Shown: piece by piece, positions 14,788 through 23,520 of the stretch | Position numbering within the stretch: position 1 is the stretch's first letter | Layout: each line of letters begins with the position of its first letter | Notes under the pieces: model-generated | Database searches by the model: none | What the model was told of the DNA's origin: nothing | Seen by the model: the letters and a program-made list of their open reading frames with translations, nothing else | From: a virus | Strand: one strand, 5' to 3' | IMG/VR virus record: IMGVR_UViG_3300009146_000014 | Location: 1-62,715 of that record | DNA: 62,715 bases | Program-made: the position numbers and the translations under genes

Positions 14788-15165
14788 ATGAGCCAGTATC
14801 CAGTTCTGAATGAGACCGCTCATCCGGCAGAGTTCATTCTGTCGGAAGCAAGCGGACAGCGTTCGCGCGACAACGCTCTGTTTCAAGACCCGAGCGTGGT
14901 CAAGGTTGGGCAGCCGTGCAAAAAGACGGCGGAGGCAACGACCGACTCGATGGCGAAATACGTCGTGGCCGCAGCGGGCGCCGATTGCCAAGCTCTGGCG
15001 ATTTACGGCGGCGCCTCGTCATCCGGCAATGATCTGAAAATCGCGGTGCTCACTCGCGATTGCGAGGTCAACGGTCGGCTGATCGATTGGGGCGGTTTGA
15101 GTGCCGCCGAGCAAGTGGCCGGCGTCGCGGCCTTGGCGGCGAAAGGGATCATCGTTCGCATCTGA
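14788..15165 (+). CDS. Head decoration protein, gpD-like
   Basis: A 125-aa protein starting MSQYPVLNETAHPAEFILSE, the typical opening of lambda gpD-type capsid-stabilising proteins, followed by the beta-rich core and the final AAKGIIVR strand. AAAGGAG lies 12 bases before the ATG at 14788. It binds the outside of the expanded capsid at three-fold positions. Its place between protease and major capsid protein is canonical. Confidence 0.92.
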   Translation: MSQYPVLNETAHPAEFILSEASGQRSRDNALFQDPSVVKVGQPCKKTAEATTDSMAKYVVAAAGADCQALAIYGGASSSGNDLKIAVLTRDCEVNGRLIDWGGLSAAEQVAGVAALAAKGIIVRI

Positions 15166-15208
15166 CCCGGAGAGCGGCGGGCGAAAATCTAAGAGAGGAA
15201 AAACGACC

Positions 15209-16222
15209 ATGCTTGACATCTTTCGCGGCGATGCTTTCGGGGTGATTCCTCTGACGCTCGCCATCAATAACTTGAAGTTCGTTCCCGGCTACGTGTCCGG
15301 GCGCGGGCTGTTCAATGAGAGTGCCATTGCAACGACGGTGGTCTCAATCGAGGAAAAGAACAACATCCTCACACTCGTTGCGCCGACGCCGCGCGGCGGG
15401 CCGGGTCATACGCTGCCGAAAACCCGGCGCTCTATGCGCATGCTCGGTGTGCCGCATTTCGAAATCAATGATGCGGTGATGGCCGAGGAAGTGCAGGGCG
15501 TGCGTCCGTTCGGTGAGGAGACCGGCACCGAGGCCGTGATGACCAAAGTCGCGGAGCGCATGCAGACGGCCGGGCAGTCGCTTGAATACACGCAAGAATA
15601 TTCGCGCGTGGGTGCGATCAAGGGAGTCGTCTCATACGCCGATGGCACCGTGCTCAATCTGTTCAACGAGTACGGCATCGCCGTGCCGCCCAACATCGAC
15701 ATGAATTTGGATTCGGCGGTGGCGGACGGTTCGTTGCGGCTGAAGTGCGCCGGCATCATCCGCACGATGGGCACGAACTTGGATGGGCAGAGCTTCACGG
15801 GAGTCGAGGCGCTCTGCGGTGACGCATTCTTTGACGCGCTGATCAAGCATCCGGAAGTTCGTCAAACCTATCTCAACTATCAGGCCGCCGCCGAGTTGCG
15901 GCAGGGCTACGTTGGGGCCGGACAGGTTTGGGGTTCGTTCATGTTCGGCGACATCCTCTGGACGAATTATCGCGGGTATGTCGGCGGCAACCCGATGATT
16001 GAGTCCAACATGGCCTATCTCTATCCGACCGGCGTGCCGCAACTCTTTTCGACGGTCTACGCGCCGGCCGATTACATCGAGACGGTCAACACGATGGGGA
16101 AGCCGAAGTACGTCAAGCAATACACGATGCCCAATGACAAGGGCATTCACATGGATACGCAGACGAACCAACTCAATTGGTGCACGAGGCCGCTTGCACT
16201 GATGCGAGCAGTCTTGACGTAA
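15209..16222 (+). CDS. Major capsid protein, lambda gpE family
   Basis: A 337-aa protein starting MLDIFRGDAFGVIPLT. Family marks include the TLPKTRRS/ FEINDAVMAEEVQGVRPFG region, the G-rich elements of the HK97-type fold, and the C-terminal VYAPADYIETVNTMGKPKYVKQ and RPLALMRA. AGAGAGGAAAA precedes the ATG at 15209, and the length matches lambda gpE (341 aa). It builds the icosahedral shell. Confidence 0.95.
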   Translation: MLDIFRGDAFGVIPLTLAINNLKFVPGYVSGRGLFNESAIATTVVSIEEKNNILTLVAPTPRGGPGHTLPKTRRSMRMLGVPHFEINDAVMAEEVQGVRPFGEETGTEAVMTKVAERMQTAGQSLEYTQEYSRVGAIKGVVSYADGTVLNLFNEYGIAVPPNIDMNLDSAVADGSLRLKCAGIIRTMGTNLDGQSFTGVEALCGDAFFDALIKHPEVRQTYLNYQAAAELRQGYVGAGQVWGSFMFGDILWTNYRGYVGGNPMIESNMAYLYPTGVPQLFSTVYAPADYIETVNTMGKPKYVKQYTMPNDKGIHMDTQTNQLNWCTRPLALMRAVLT

Positions 16223-16238
16223 CCGCAGACGGCGCAAC

Positions 16239-16589
16239 GTGATCGACTTTGATGCAGTGGTGCTAAGCCCGGCGTCGGATATCTTTTCCGTGCCTTGCAC
16301 CTTTACGCCGCTCGTCAGTCAACCGCAGATGCCGGCGTTCGAATTGCGCGGTGTCTATTCGTCCGGTGCGCTCGATGTGGAAATGCAGGACGGCACGATT
16401 TTTTCGGACCAAAAGACCTCGTTGGGAATCCGGTTGAAGGATTTTCCCAACGGGGTGCCGCCCGATCGCGGCGACCTCGTGTTCGTGAAAGCGCACGTCA
16501 ACTTGCGCTATTGGATTGGTGACGTGGATTTGGACGGGCAGGGCGGTGCCTATTGCCTACTGCGGACGGAGAATCCGCAACTGCCATGA
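16239..16589 (+). CDS. Head-tail joining protein, gpFII-like
   Basis: A 116-aa, mostly beta protein (GTG start). Its position after the major capsid protein and before a tail-completion gene, its size, and the alternation of strands (FELRGVYSSGALDVEMQDG, DLVFVKAHVNLRYWIGDVDLDGQG) match FII-type head-tail connectors, which bind the capsid neck and dock the tail. Its TGA overlaps the next ATG. Confidence 0.75.
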   Translation: MIDFDAVVLSPASDIFSVPCTFTPLVSQPQMPAFELRGVYSSGALDVEMQDGTIFSDQKTSLGIRLKDFPNGVPPDRGDLVFVKAHVNLRYWIGDVDLDGQGGAYCLLRTENPQLP

Positions 16590-17176
16590 GCACGAGCCAT
16601 CAAATCACGAACATGGATGTCTTTTACCCGGCGATCGTGCAGCGGGCCATCATGGCAATGTGCAAGGTGTATTTCGGGCCGCGCTTCAAGACGTATCGCG
16701 TCACGCCGATGATGCAGGTTCAACCGACCGACTTGCCGGTGCTCGGCATTTATATGTTGCGGCAGAAATCGACTCCATGGGGCAACGCGAACCACGCCGA
16801 GCCGAAGTTTCGACACGAGGCAGTCTATGGATTCTCCGCCGGCATCCACGCGGAGACCGCAGACCAGAATCAGATTTACGCGCTTGAGGATACCGTGAGC
16901 GAGATGTTGAACATGGTGTTTTCGCGCCCGGCGCTGGTGAACCTCATGGAAGGGTTCGAAGCGATGGACCGGACATCGCAATATGCAAAGGTCGGCGAGA
17001 CGACGCTCTATGAAATCCGAGTCGAGGTCAACGCGAGTTATGAGGGCAACTATCCGCCGATCGTTGACGACCTCTTGGAGAAAATCGTTGTGACCACACA
17101 GTTTCCCGACAAGGAACACGTGGACGATGGCACGCCGCAACTGACTCGCGTGTACGAACTGGATCAAGGAACGTAG
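16586..17176 (+). CDS. Tail completion/terminator protein, putative
   Basis: A 196-aa protein coupled to the preceding gene by an ATGA overlap. It lies directly before the sheath, where Mu-like phages encode the tail terminator (gp37/gpU-like) that caps the tube. The sequence (PAIVQRAIMAMCKVYFGPRF, then LPVLGIYMLRQKSTPWG, and a strand-rich second half with YEIRVEVNASYEG) is consistent with such an alpha-beta cap protein, but I recognise it by position more than by sequence. Confidence 0.65.
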   Translation: MSTSHQITNMDVFYPAIVQRAIMAMCKVYFGPRFKTYRVTPMMQVQPTDLPVLGIYMLRQKSTPWGNANHAEPKFRHEAVYGFSAGIHAETADQNQIYALEDTVSEMLNMVFSRPALVNLMEGFEAMDRTSQYAKVGETTLYEIRVEVNASYEGNYPPIVDDLLEKIVVTTQFPDKEHVDDGTPQLTRVYELDQGT

Positions 17177-17244
17177 GCGGGAAGTGAGAGAGCGGAGACG
17201 CGATGCGCTCCGCCAAAACCCCAGGCGAAAGAGGAGACGCGACC

Positions 17245-18807
17245 ATGCCCGTCAGTTTCTCAAACATTCCACAGAATTGGCGCCAGCCGCTTTATTGGGT
17301 GGAAGTGGACCCGAGCATGGCCGGCTATCCGCGCTCGCGTCTCACGTCGTTGCTAATCGGCACGATGCTGCCGAGCGGCACGGCGATTCCCGATGTGCCG
17401 ATTCCGGTGCCGAGCCAAGCCGACGCGCGAGTTCTCTTTGGTCTCGGGTCGATGCTTGACGGCATGGTCGAGAGCTTCACGGAAAACAATTTCGCGCAAG
17501 AGCTTTGGTGCTTGCCGATCGTGGAAGCCGTGGGCGTCAAGGCGTCGGGCGATTTGACGATCACAGCGCCAGCGGAGAAGGCCGGCACATTGCCGCTCTA
17601 TGTCGCCGGGCGTCGCGTGCAAATTTTCATCGAGGCCGGCGAGGGCGTGGAAGTCACGGCGGGCAAGATCGTGAAAGCGATCAATGACGACCCGTCTATG
17701 CCGGTGATTGCGTCGAGCGCTAGCACGGACAGTCCCGTGGCGTCGCTCGAATGCAAGTGGGCGGGCGTCGAGGGCAACGACATTGACGTTCGCCTCGCCT
17801 ACGGTGGATTGCTGGCCGCCGAGAAAGTTCCGTTCGGTCTGCAAATCACAGTGCCGGCCGGCAACAAGTTGGCCGGCGGCACGGGTACGGTGGACATCGA
17901 GCAAGGTCTTATCAATCTGGCCGACGAAATTTATGAATATGTCGCGACCGGGTTCACCGACTCGACGTGTCTTGCGCGGCTAGACCATGAGTATGGCTTT
18001 TCGGATGAGGGCCGGTGGGGATGGCTCCGCCAGCTTTACGGCCACATCTTTGGGGCGCGTCGCGGCGAGCCGATCAACGACCAGACCGGCTATAGCGATT
18101 TGCTGATGTACGGGCCGAACAACAATTCCGGCGTCATTTCGCTGATGGGCATCGAGGCCTATTCGCCGACGCCAACTTGGAATTGGGCGGCAGCGTATGC
18201 GGCCAAGGCGGCGCGTGCTCTGCTCAATGATCCGGCGAGGCCGTTGCAGACGCTTGCCATGGAAGGGTGCTTGCCGGCGCCGAAGCATCAACGCTTTACG
18301 ATCAAGCAATGCAACGACCTCTCGGGCGTCGGCATCGCAACGCAGAGGATCAACGCCAACGGAATCCCGGTGATCGCGCGAGAGTCGACGACGTACCAAA
18401 AGAACCTCTACGGGTTCGGTGATGACGCTTATGAATTGGTGCCGACGCTGGCGACGCTCGCCGCGTTGTTCCGTTCGCAGCGCCACGCCATCACGTCGAA
18501 GTTCCCGAGGCACAAGCTCGCCGATGACGGGACGCGGTTCGGTGCGGGGCAAGCCATCGTCACTCCCAAGATCATCAAAGCGGAGTTGGTGGCGCAGTAT
18601 CGGTTCGATGAATTTTTGGGGCGTGTCGAGAATGCGCAGGCATTCAAGGCGAACCTCATTGTCGAGCGTGATCCTCAAGACCCCAACCGAGTCAACGTGC
18701 TGTATCCGCCCGATCTGATCAACCAACTGCGAATCTTTGCGGTGCTGGCGCAGTTCCGTCTGCAATACAATCGCGGTGTGGATACGGAGATTGCTTCGCT
18801 CGTGTAG
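17245..18807 (+). CDS. Tail sheath protein, Mu gpL family
   Basis: A 520-aa protein. The start MPVSFSNIPQNWRQPLYWVEVDPSMAG matches the Mu-type sheath opening and decides 17245 (ribosome site GAGGAGAC) over an upstream in-frame ATG. Later marks are KLAGGTG, SEEGRWGWLRQLYGHIFGARRG-like DEGRWGW, and the C-terminal VLYPPDLINQLRIFAVLAQFRLQY. Sheath subunits wrap the tube and contract during injection. It proves this is a contractile-tail phage. Confidence 0.95.
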   Translation: MPVSFSNIPQNWRQPLYWVEVDPSMAGYPRSRLTSLLIGTMLPSGTAIPDVPIPVPSQADARVLFGLGSMLDGMVESFTENNFAQELWCLPIVEAVGVKASGDLTITAPAEKAGTLPLYVAGRRVQIFIEAGEGVEVTAGKIVKAINDDPSMPVIASSASTDSPVASLECKWAGVEGNDIDVRLAYGGLLAAEKVPFGLQITVPAGNKLAGGTGTVDIEQGLINLADEIYEYVATGFTDSTCLARLDHEYGFSDEGRWGWLRQLYGHIFGARRGEPINDQTGYSDLLMYGPNNNSGVISLMGIEAYSPTPTWNWAAAYAAKAARALLNDPARPLQTLAMEGCLPAPKHQRFTIKQCNDLSGVGIATQRINANGIPVIARESTTYQKNLYGFGDDAYELVPTLATLAALFRSQRHAITSKFPRHKLADDGTRFGAGQAIVTPKIIKAELVAQYRFDEFLGRVENAQAFKANLIVERDPQDPNRVNVLYPPDLINQLRIFAVLAQFRLQYNRGVDTEIASLV

Positions 18808-18898
18808 GTTGACGCGGCACCGGCGGGCGTGGGATGTAGAAGCCGTGCGGATGGGCGCGACAGCCGTCGCGCCCGAACCTCATTTGGAGGAAAAACAA

Positions 18899-19393
18899 AT
18901 GTCCAGACTTGCACTCTGTCTCGTGCTCTCGGAAATCGGGGGTGGTCCCGACATCGACAACAGTTTGCCCGGCGGCGGTTATGGTCCGATCGATCCGGGG
19001 TTCGGCGTTGGTTGGGGCGGTGGCCGTCCCGACAATAGCTTGCCCGGTGCGCCCGGTCGTCCCGACAACAGTCTGCCGGGCCGTCCTCCGCATGTTGGTG
19101 GGCGTCCGCCAGGACAGGGCGTCACTCTCCCGTCGCATCCGATCTTTCGGCCGCCGGCCGGCACCAAGCCGCTGCCTCCGGGCGTGTCTCCCGGCGCCGG
19201 TCTTTGGGTGGTCGCGTACGTTCCCGGCAAGGGCTTCAATTGGGTTTCGGTGAGTCCCGGCGTGCCCGAGAAGCCGCAACCGACGCCTCCGGGCGGCACG
19301 GTGGACAACACGCTGCCGAGTGTGCCGGTTGACCCGGCCGCGCCAACGACGCCGGACAACACGTTGCCGCCAACCGCAACCCCGAAGGCGTAG
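18899..19393 (+). CDS. Pro/Gly-rich protein with DN(S/T)LPG repeats
   Basis: A 164-aa low-complexity protein. The motif D-N-(S/T)-L-P occurs at least five times (DIDNSLPGG, PDNSLPGA, PDNSLPGR, VDNTLPSV, PDNTLPPT), with a more ordered middle (GLWVVAYVPGKGFNWVSVSPG). TTGGAGGAAAAAC precedes the ATG at 18899. It lies between the sheath gene and a terminator, ahead of the sugar-enzyme island. It may be a virion surface protein and possibly the acceptor for the glycosyltransferases that follow; this is an inference. Confidence 0.7.
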   Translation: MSRLALCLVLSEIGGGPDIDNSLPGGGYGPIDPGFGVGWGGGRPDNSLPGAPGRPDNSLPGRPPHVGGRPPGQGVTLPSHPIFRPPAGTKPLPPGVSPGAGLWVVAYVPGKGFNWVSVSPGVPEKPQPTPPGGTVDNTLPSVPVDPAAPTTPDNTLPPTATPKA

Positions 19394-19426
19394 AAGCGCC
19401 GCGCGAACGATGTGGTGTTGTGATTG

Positions 19427-19457
19427 GGCGCGCGCTTTTTTCGGTGCGCGCCTTTTT
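19427..19457 (+). terminator. Intrinsic terminator after the DNSLP gene
   Basis: GGCGCGC (19427-19433) pairs with GCGCGCC (19446-19452) and is followed by five Ts. It separates the highly expressed head and sheath genes from the glycosyltransferase island and should lower expression of the latter. Confidence 0.75.
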
Positions 19458-19482
19458 CATTTCAGAGAGAGGCGGCGGGACA

Positions 19483-20184
19483 ATGGATGCTTACGGAAAG
19501 ATCGGCAAACCATTTTGGAATGGGCGCCCGGTTGCGATCGTGGCCGGCGGACCGAGCTTGGTGGGGTTCGATTTGGAGCGGCTACGCGGCGCGCATGTGC
19601 TCGCGGTGAAGGGCTCGATATTTGATATCCCGTGGGCAGACGCCGGGTTCGGACTCGATATGCCTCGATATGCGGAGTGGCGTGACAAGCTCGCGAACGT
19701 ACCGACTCGAGTCTATTGGGCGGTGCCGCGCGACCAACTCGCAAAGACCGGACCTCCGCCATCGAAAAACATAACCTTTGTCGAGCGGTTGGATGGGGAG
19801 AACATATCCAGTGACCCAAGCAAGATTTATGGTGGCGGGACGAGCGGGTTTGGCGCGATGCAAATCTGCTTTCATAAACACGCCAAGTCGATCGTCCTCT
19901 TTGGGTTCGACTGCGATGGCGCCTACAAAGCGGACAGCGGATTCCGACACAACGACCAACACTATCAAAAGCGGCGCGCGCAAAACGAGGCCAATTGGGA
20001 AATATGGGCTCGGCACTTTGAGGTCTACGTTCCGTTTCTGAATGAGCACGGAATCACAGTCCTCAATGCGTGTCCGTCGTCGCGCATCACGTGCTTTCAA
20101 AAAGTCACGCTCGATGATGGCGTTCGCGCGCTTGGCATCGGCAAGAGCGAAGGGAGGCGCGCGGAGGCAACCGGCGGGCGGTAG
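19483..20184 (+). CDS. DUF115/MptE-like protein, putative sugar-transfer enzyme
   Basis: A 233-aa protein with a Rossmann-type opening (RPVAIVAGGPSLVGFD), where GGPSL is the nucleotide-binding turn of DUF115/MptE-like proteins. It continues with HVLAVKGSIFDIPWADAGFGLD and SGFGAMQICFHKHAKSIVLFGFDCDG, the family's second glycine-rich element. Relatives act on lipopolysaccharide, pseudaminic acid (Maf) or pterins. AGAGGCGGCGGG precedes the ATG. It is the first gene of a five-gene carbohydrate island. Confidence 0.75.
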   Translation: MDAYGKIGKPFWNGRPVAIVAGGPSLVGFDLERLRGAHVLAVKGSIFDIPWADAGFGLDMPRYAEWRDKLANVPTRVYWAVPRDQLAKTGPPPSKNITFVERLDGENISSDPSKIYGGGTSGFGAMQICFHKHAKSIVLFGFDCDGAYKADSGFRHNDQHYQKRRAQNEANWEIWARHFEVYVPFLNEHGITVLNACPSSRITCFQKVTLDDGVRALGIGKSEGRRAEATGGR

Positions 20185-20205
20185 CAGCAGAGGGAAGCGG
20201 GACAA

Positions 20206-20928
20206 ATGGAATGCGCAATCTTTCTCGGGTTCGACCCGCGTTCGGCGGAGTCACAAGGGTTTGCCGTGGCGCGGCATTCCATACAATCGCGGTTGAGCAA
20301 GCCGGCGCCGATCTTTGGGCTAGCTCTCTCTGAGTTGCGGGCCGGCGGGCTCTACAAGCGGCCGACGTACAAGCGGGGAAATCGACTATGGGACGGCGTG
20401 AGCGACGCCGGCATGAGTACCGAGTTCGCGATTAGCCGGTTTCTCGTGCCGTACATCGCCGCTCGCGGGCTCGCGCTATTCGCGGACGCTGATGTGATGG
20501 CGCGCGTAGACCTCATGCAGTTGTTCGAGTGCTACGAACCCGGCAAGGCGTGCATGGTCGTCAAGCACGACTATACGCCGAAGGGCGACACGAAAATGCA
20601 GGACCAAGCGCAAGCACCATACGCGCGCAAGAATTGGTCATCGGTGGTGCTCTGGAATTGCGATCATCCAAGCGCCAAGCGTTTAACGCCGGCAGTCGTG
20701 AACGAATCGACGGGCCTTTGGCTGCATCAATTCTCATGGCTCGATGACGACGAAATCGGCGAGCTTGACCCGTGTTGGAATCATCTTGTCGGCGAGCTTC
20801 CACCAAACCCCGATGCCAAGCTCGTGCACTTCACGGAAGGCACGCCGAATATGGACGGCTACGAGAATTGCGAGTTCGCGGACGAGTGGCGCAAAGAGCT
20901 TACGCGGTGGGCGGTGGGGCCGGTGTGA
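20206..20928 (+). CDS. Glycosyltransferase, GT8-like
   Basis: A 240-aa protein with a nucleotide-sugar transferase pattern: an N-terminal strand (AIFLGFDPRSAESQGFAVARHSI), then GLALFADADVMARVDL where DAD is the metal-binding DxD motif, and C-terminal WNHLVGE...KLVHFTEGTP, the HF..G loop of GT8-type enzymes. It probably transfers a sugar from a nucleotide donor to a phage or host target. The start is preceded by AGAGGGAAGCGGG. Confidence 0.8.
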   Translation: MECAIFLGFDPRSAESQGFAVARHSIQSRLSKPAPIFGLALSELRAGGLYKRPTYKRGNRLWDGVSDAGMSTEFAISRFLVPYIAARGLALFADADVMARVDLMQLFECYEPGKACMVVKHDYTPKGDTKMQDQAQAPYARKNWSSVVLWNCDHPSAKRLTPAVVNESTGLWLHQFSWLDDDEIGELDPCWNHLVGELPPNPDAKLVHFTEGTPNMDGYENCEFADEWRKELTRWAVGPV

Positions 20929-20965
20929 AATGTAGCGCCCGGCGCGACATTTGGAGGCCGCCAAA

Positions 20966-21949
20966 ATGAAGTTGCTAGTCGTAGGGCCGGACATTCAAGA
21001 CCTCCGCCGCGTAAAGAACTTTACGGGCGCACAGGCTTTCTACATCTGCCGCGAGTTGCGCAAGCGCGGCGTCGGCCTCGTGTTTGTTGACGGCAAGCAT
21101 CCGGACCCGTTGCGCTATCTGGCCGACGTTGACGGGCAAGGCTGTGACCACGTGCTCGCGCTCGGGCTCCGGTGGTTCACGCATCAGCCGATCGGGTGTG
21201 CCTCGATCCTCGCAACCAAAGTGCCGGGCAAGGTCACTCAACTGCATGACGGGCTAGTGCATGAGTGGCTCGCGCCACACATGAAAGGCGTGGATTGCAC
21301 GTTCATGTTTCGCGATGACGCCACGCGCGTCAAAGAGTGGTGGCGGTACTCCGCGACGAATCACTTTATCGGATGGGCGGCGGACCCCGAGATATTTTAC
21401 CCGGCGCAGAAGGCGAACGAATTGCGCATCTTGCTCGATCATCCCTACTACAAATCAGGCACGCCGGATTACACCGAGAGCGTCACGGCCGACGCGCTCA
21501 TGTTCTCTCATACGGGCATATGGAGTTCATATGCGCGGCCATGTGGCTTGCCATATGAGAGAGTTCGCATCCGCCGGCTTATCAACGGCGGCGCAGAGGA
21601 TGTGACGCTTAAAGACCCGTTGGTGCGGAAGTTCGATAGGCAGCACGTGCCGCTTGAGGATATCGCAAGGGAGTACCGAGCGGCGAGCGTCTACGTCGTC
21701 ACGCACAAAGAGTCGGTTGGCCTCACGTGCTTAGAGCTTGCGATGTGCGGAGCGTTGGTGGCCGCGCCGCGCGGGCTCATCTATCAGGACCGACTCGATA
21801 CGATTCGGCATGTGACTTACGATGGCGTGCGCGCGCCATGGGACACGATACTCGCCGAGATTGATGTGCTCGCGTCGGCCAAACTGGCGAAGGCGCAAAC
21901 GTGGTCGCGAGTAGTGGACAGGATGTTGGAATGGTTTGTGAGACAATAG
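20966..21949 (+). CDS. Glycosyltransferase, GT4-like
   Basis: A 327-aa protein starting MKLLVVGPDIQDLRRVKN, with the two-Rossmann arrangement of GT-B enzymes. The C-terminal half has the donor-site motif ...AASVYVVTHKESVGLTCLELAMCGALVAAPR (E.x7.E pattern, about 245-275). TTGGAGG precedes the ATG at 20966, which replaces a longer opening. Its end overlaps the next gene by 19 bases. Confidence 0.8.
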   Translation: MKLLVVGPDIQDLRRVKNFTGAQAFYICRELRKRGVGLVFVDGKHPDPLRYLADVDGQGCDHVLALGLRWFTHQPIGCASILATKVPGKVTQLHDGLVHEWLAPHMKGVDCTFMFRDDATRVKEWWRYSATNHFIGWAADPEIFYPAQKANELRILLDHPYYKSGTPDYTESVTADALMFSHTGIWSSYARPCGLPYERVRIRRLINGGAEDVTLKDPLVRKFDRQHVPLEDIAREYRAASVYVVTHKESVGLTCLELAMCGALVAAPRGLIYQDRLDTIRHVTYDGVRAPWDTILAEIDVLASAKLAKAQTWSRVVDRMLEWFVRQ

Positions 21950-22593
21950 TTGCGTGCGTTCGAACGGGGCAGCGCTATCCGTTTGAGTACGTCACGAAAT
22001 TGCAAGGCATGGTGCGCCGGCACTTGAGCAAGCCGCACGCCTTCTATTGCCTCACGGACCAACCGGAGCGATGCGAGGGCGCGACGTTCGTTGATATCAC
22101 GGCGCTCGGGCTTGAAGGATGGTGGGGCAAGCTCGCGCTATTCGAGCCGCAGTGGCGCGCGGACGCGACGGTGGTTTTTTTCGACCTCGATACCGTGTTG
22201 GTCGGAGACATCGCACCATTAGCGGATGTGCCGGGCGAGTTCGCTATTCTGGATAGTCCCGTACGGGCCGGCGGCAATGTGGCTTACCCGTGCCGCTACA
22301 ATTCCAGCGTCATGGTGATAGGCCGGGGCCGGGCCGGGTTCATCTGGACAAAGTTCGATAAGCGGCCGGATTACTACGTTGGCAGGCATCAACGCTACGG
22401 CGACCAAGCCGCGCTTGAGGAAATCGCGCCGCATGCCGCTAGCCTCAACAGGGCGATGCCTACAGGCTTTTTCCTCAATTACAGGCACCTAACCATGCAG
22501 CCGCCGGAACGGGCCTCAGTGGTCAATTTTGGAGGCTCTCACAAGCCGCACAATTGCCCGATTCCGTGGGTGCAGAAAGCGTGGACGGCGTGA
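21931..22593 (+). CDS. Glycosyltransferase, GT-A type
   Basis: A 220-aa protein. DATVVFFDLDTVLVGDIAPL carries a DLD metal-binding motif (about 76-78), and later YNSSVMVIGRG and SVVNFGGSHKPHNC resemble the acceptor and histidine loops of GT8/DUF-type transferases. The ATG at 21931 lies inside the previous gene; its TGA overlaps the GTG of the methyltransferase (GTGA). Tight coupling suggests an enzyme series acting in sequence. Confidence 0.8.
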   Translation: MVCETIVACVRTGQRYPFEYVTKLQGMVRRHLSKPHAFYCLTDQPERCEGATFVDITALGLEGWWGKLALFEPQWRADATVVFFDLDTVLVGDIAPLADVPGEFAILDSPVRAGGNVAYPCRYNSSVMVIGRGRAGFIWTKFDKRPDYYVGRHQRYGDQAALEEIAPHAASLNRAMPTGFFLNYRHLTMQPPERASVVNFGGSHKPHNCPIPWVQKAWTA

Positions 22594-23234
22594 CCGACCT
22601 ATTGATTGCCGGCGTGCGCGTGCGGATGGTCGCAACCGACGATCGCAATATGCTGCACATGGCAGAGGCGGACGGCTACGAGCCGGACAGTCTGGCGACG
22701 TGGGCAGGCATCGTGCGCGTGGGGCGCACGGCGGTCGATGTGGGCGCCTATACCGGGCTCTACTCGATCATTGCCGCGCTCAAGGGCGCGAACGTGGTCG
22801 CGCTGGAGCCGATGCCGGCACAATACTGGCGATTGGGAATCAATCTCGCGCTCAACAAGGCGCGCGCCAGAACGATTCAGGCGGCGGCGAGTGACGCAGA
22901 GGGCGAGGCGATTCTACATCACAACCCGAACGTCTCTCTCACAACCGGAGCTAGTTTGGTGCCCGGCAACGAGCATCACAGAGAGCACATAAAAATTCAG
23001 TGCATCACAATCGACTCTTTGGTGTTGACGGATGTGGCCGCGATGAAGATTGATGTCGAGAGACACGAACTCGCGGTGCTACGCGGGGCAATGCAAACGA
23101 TAGAGCGCTGCCGTCCGACGATGCTTATCGAGACACTCGATGCGGACATGCGATGTGCGGTAAGCCGGGCGCTGCCGAACTACGAGGCGGCGCACATTCT
23201 CGACAAGAGGAACACGCTTTTCATTCCGAAGTGA
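22590..23234 (+). CDS. FkbM-family methyltransferase (copy 1)
   Basis: A 214-aa protein (GTG start, coupled by GTGA). It has the SAM-binding motif AVDVGAYTGLYSI (about 46-58), an acidic second-strand end ALEPMPAQYW, and the FkbM-specific DVAAMKIDVERHELAVLRGA and PTMLIETLDAD. FkbM enzymes O-methylate sugar hydroxyls. In this island it probably caps a glycan made by the three upstream transferases. A clear paralogue is encoded at 61432-62082, including the same LD.RN..F C-terminus. Confidence 0.88.
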   Translation: MTDLLIAGVRVRMVATDDRNMLHMAEADGYEPDSLATWAGIVRVGRTAVDVGAYTGLYSIIAALKGANVVALEPMPAQYWRLGINLALNKARARTIQAAASDAEGEAILHHNPNVSLTTGASLVPGNEHHREHIKIQCITIDSLVLTDVAAMKIDVERHELAVLRGAMQTIERCRPTMLIETLDADMRCAVSRALPNYEAAHILDKRNTLFIPK

Positions 23235-23244
23235 GGGCGAGGCC

Positions 23245-23508
23245 ATGGCACGCAAATCGAAACATCATTCGTCGCGCGAGCAGCCGGCGCAAGCTGTCGT
23301 GCCGGAAAGGAAGGCGGGACCAGAAAAGACGATGGCCGACCCGAAGCCGGAGCCGGCCGAAATCGATCCAACCGACGCAACGCCGGAGCCGACGAACCCA
23401 AGGCCGCCAGATTATTGGCGTTGCGAGTGGTGCGGCCATATCAACGAGTTGAAGGCGACGGCGTGCGCTCAGTGCACGACAGCGAAGAGTCCGGTGCATC
23501 CGGAGTAA
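23245..23508 (+). CDS. Small RanBP2-like zinc-finger protein
   Basis: An 87-aa protein. The first 55 residues are charged and Pro-rich (likely disordered). The C-terminus contains WRCEWCGHINELKATACAQC, a four-cysteine W-x-C-x2-C-x10-C-x2-C finger of the RanBP2/NZF type. It lies between the sugar island and the tube gene. Such fingers bind RNA or protein. Role unknown. Confidence 0.7.
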   Translation: MARKSKHHSSREQPAQAVVPERKAGPEKTMADPKPEPAEIDPTDATPEPTNPRPPDYWRCEWCGHINELKATACAQCTTAKSPVHPE

Positions 23509-23520
23509 GAGGAGTCCAGC

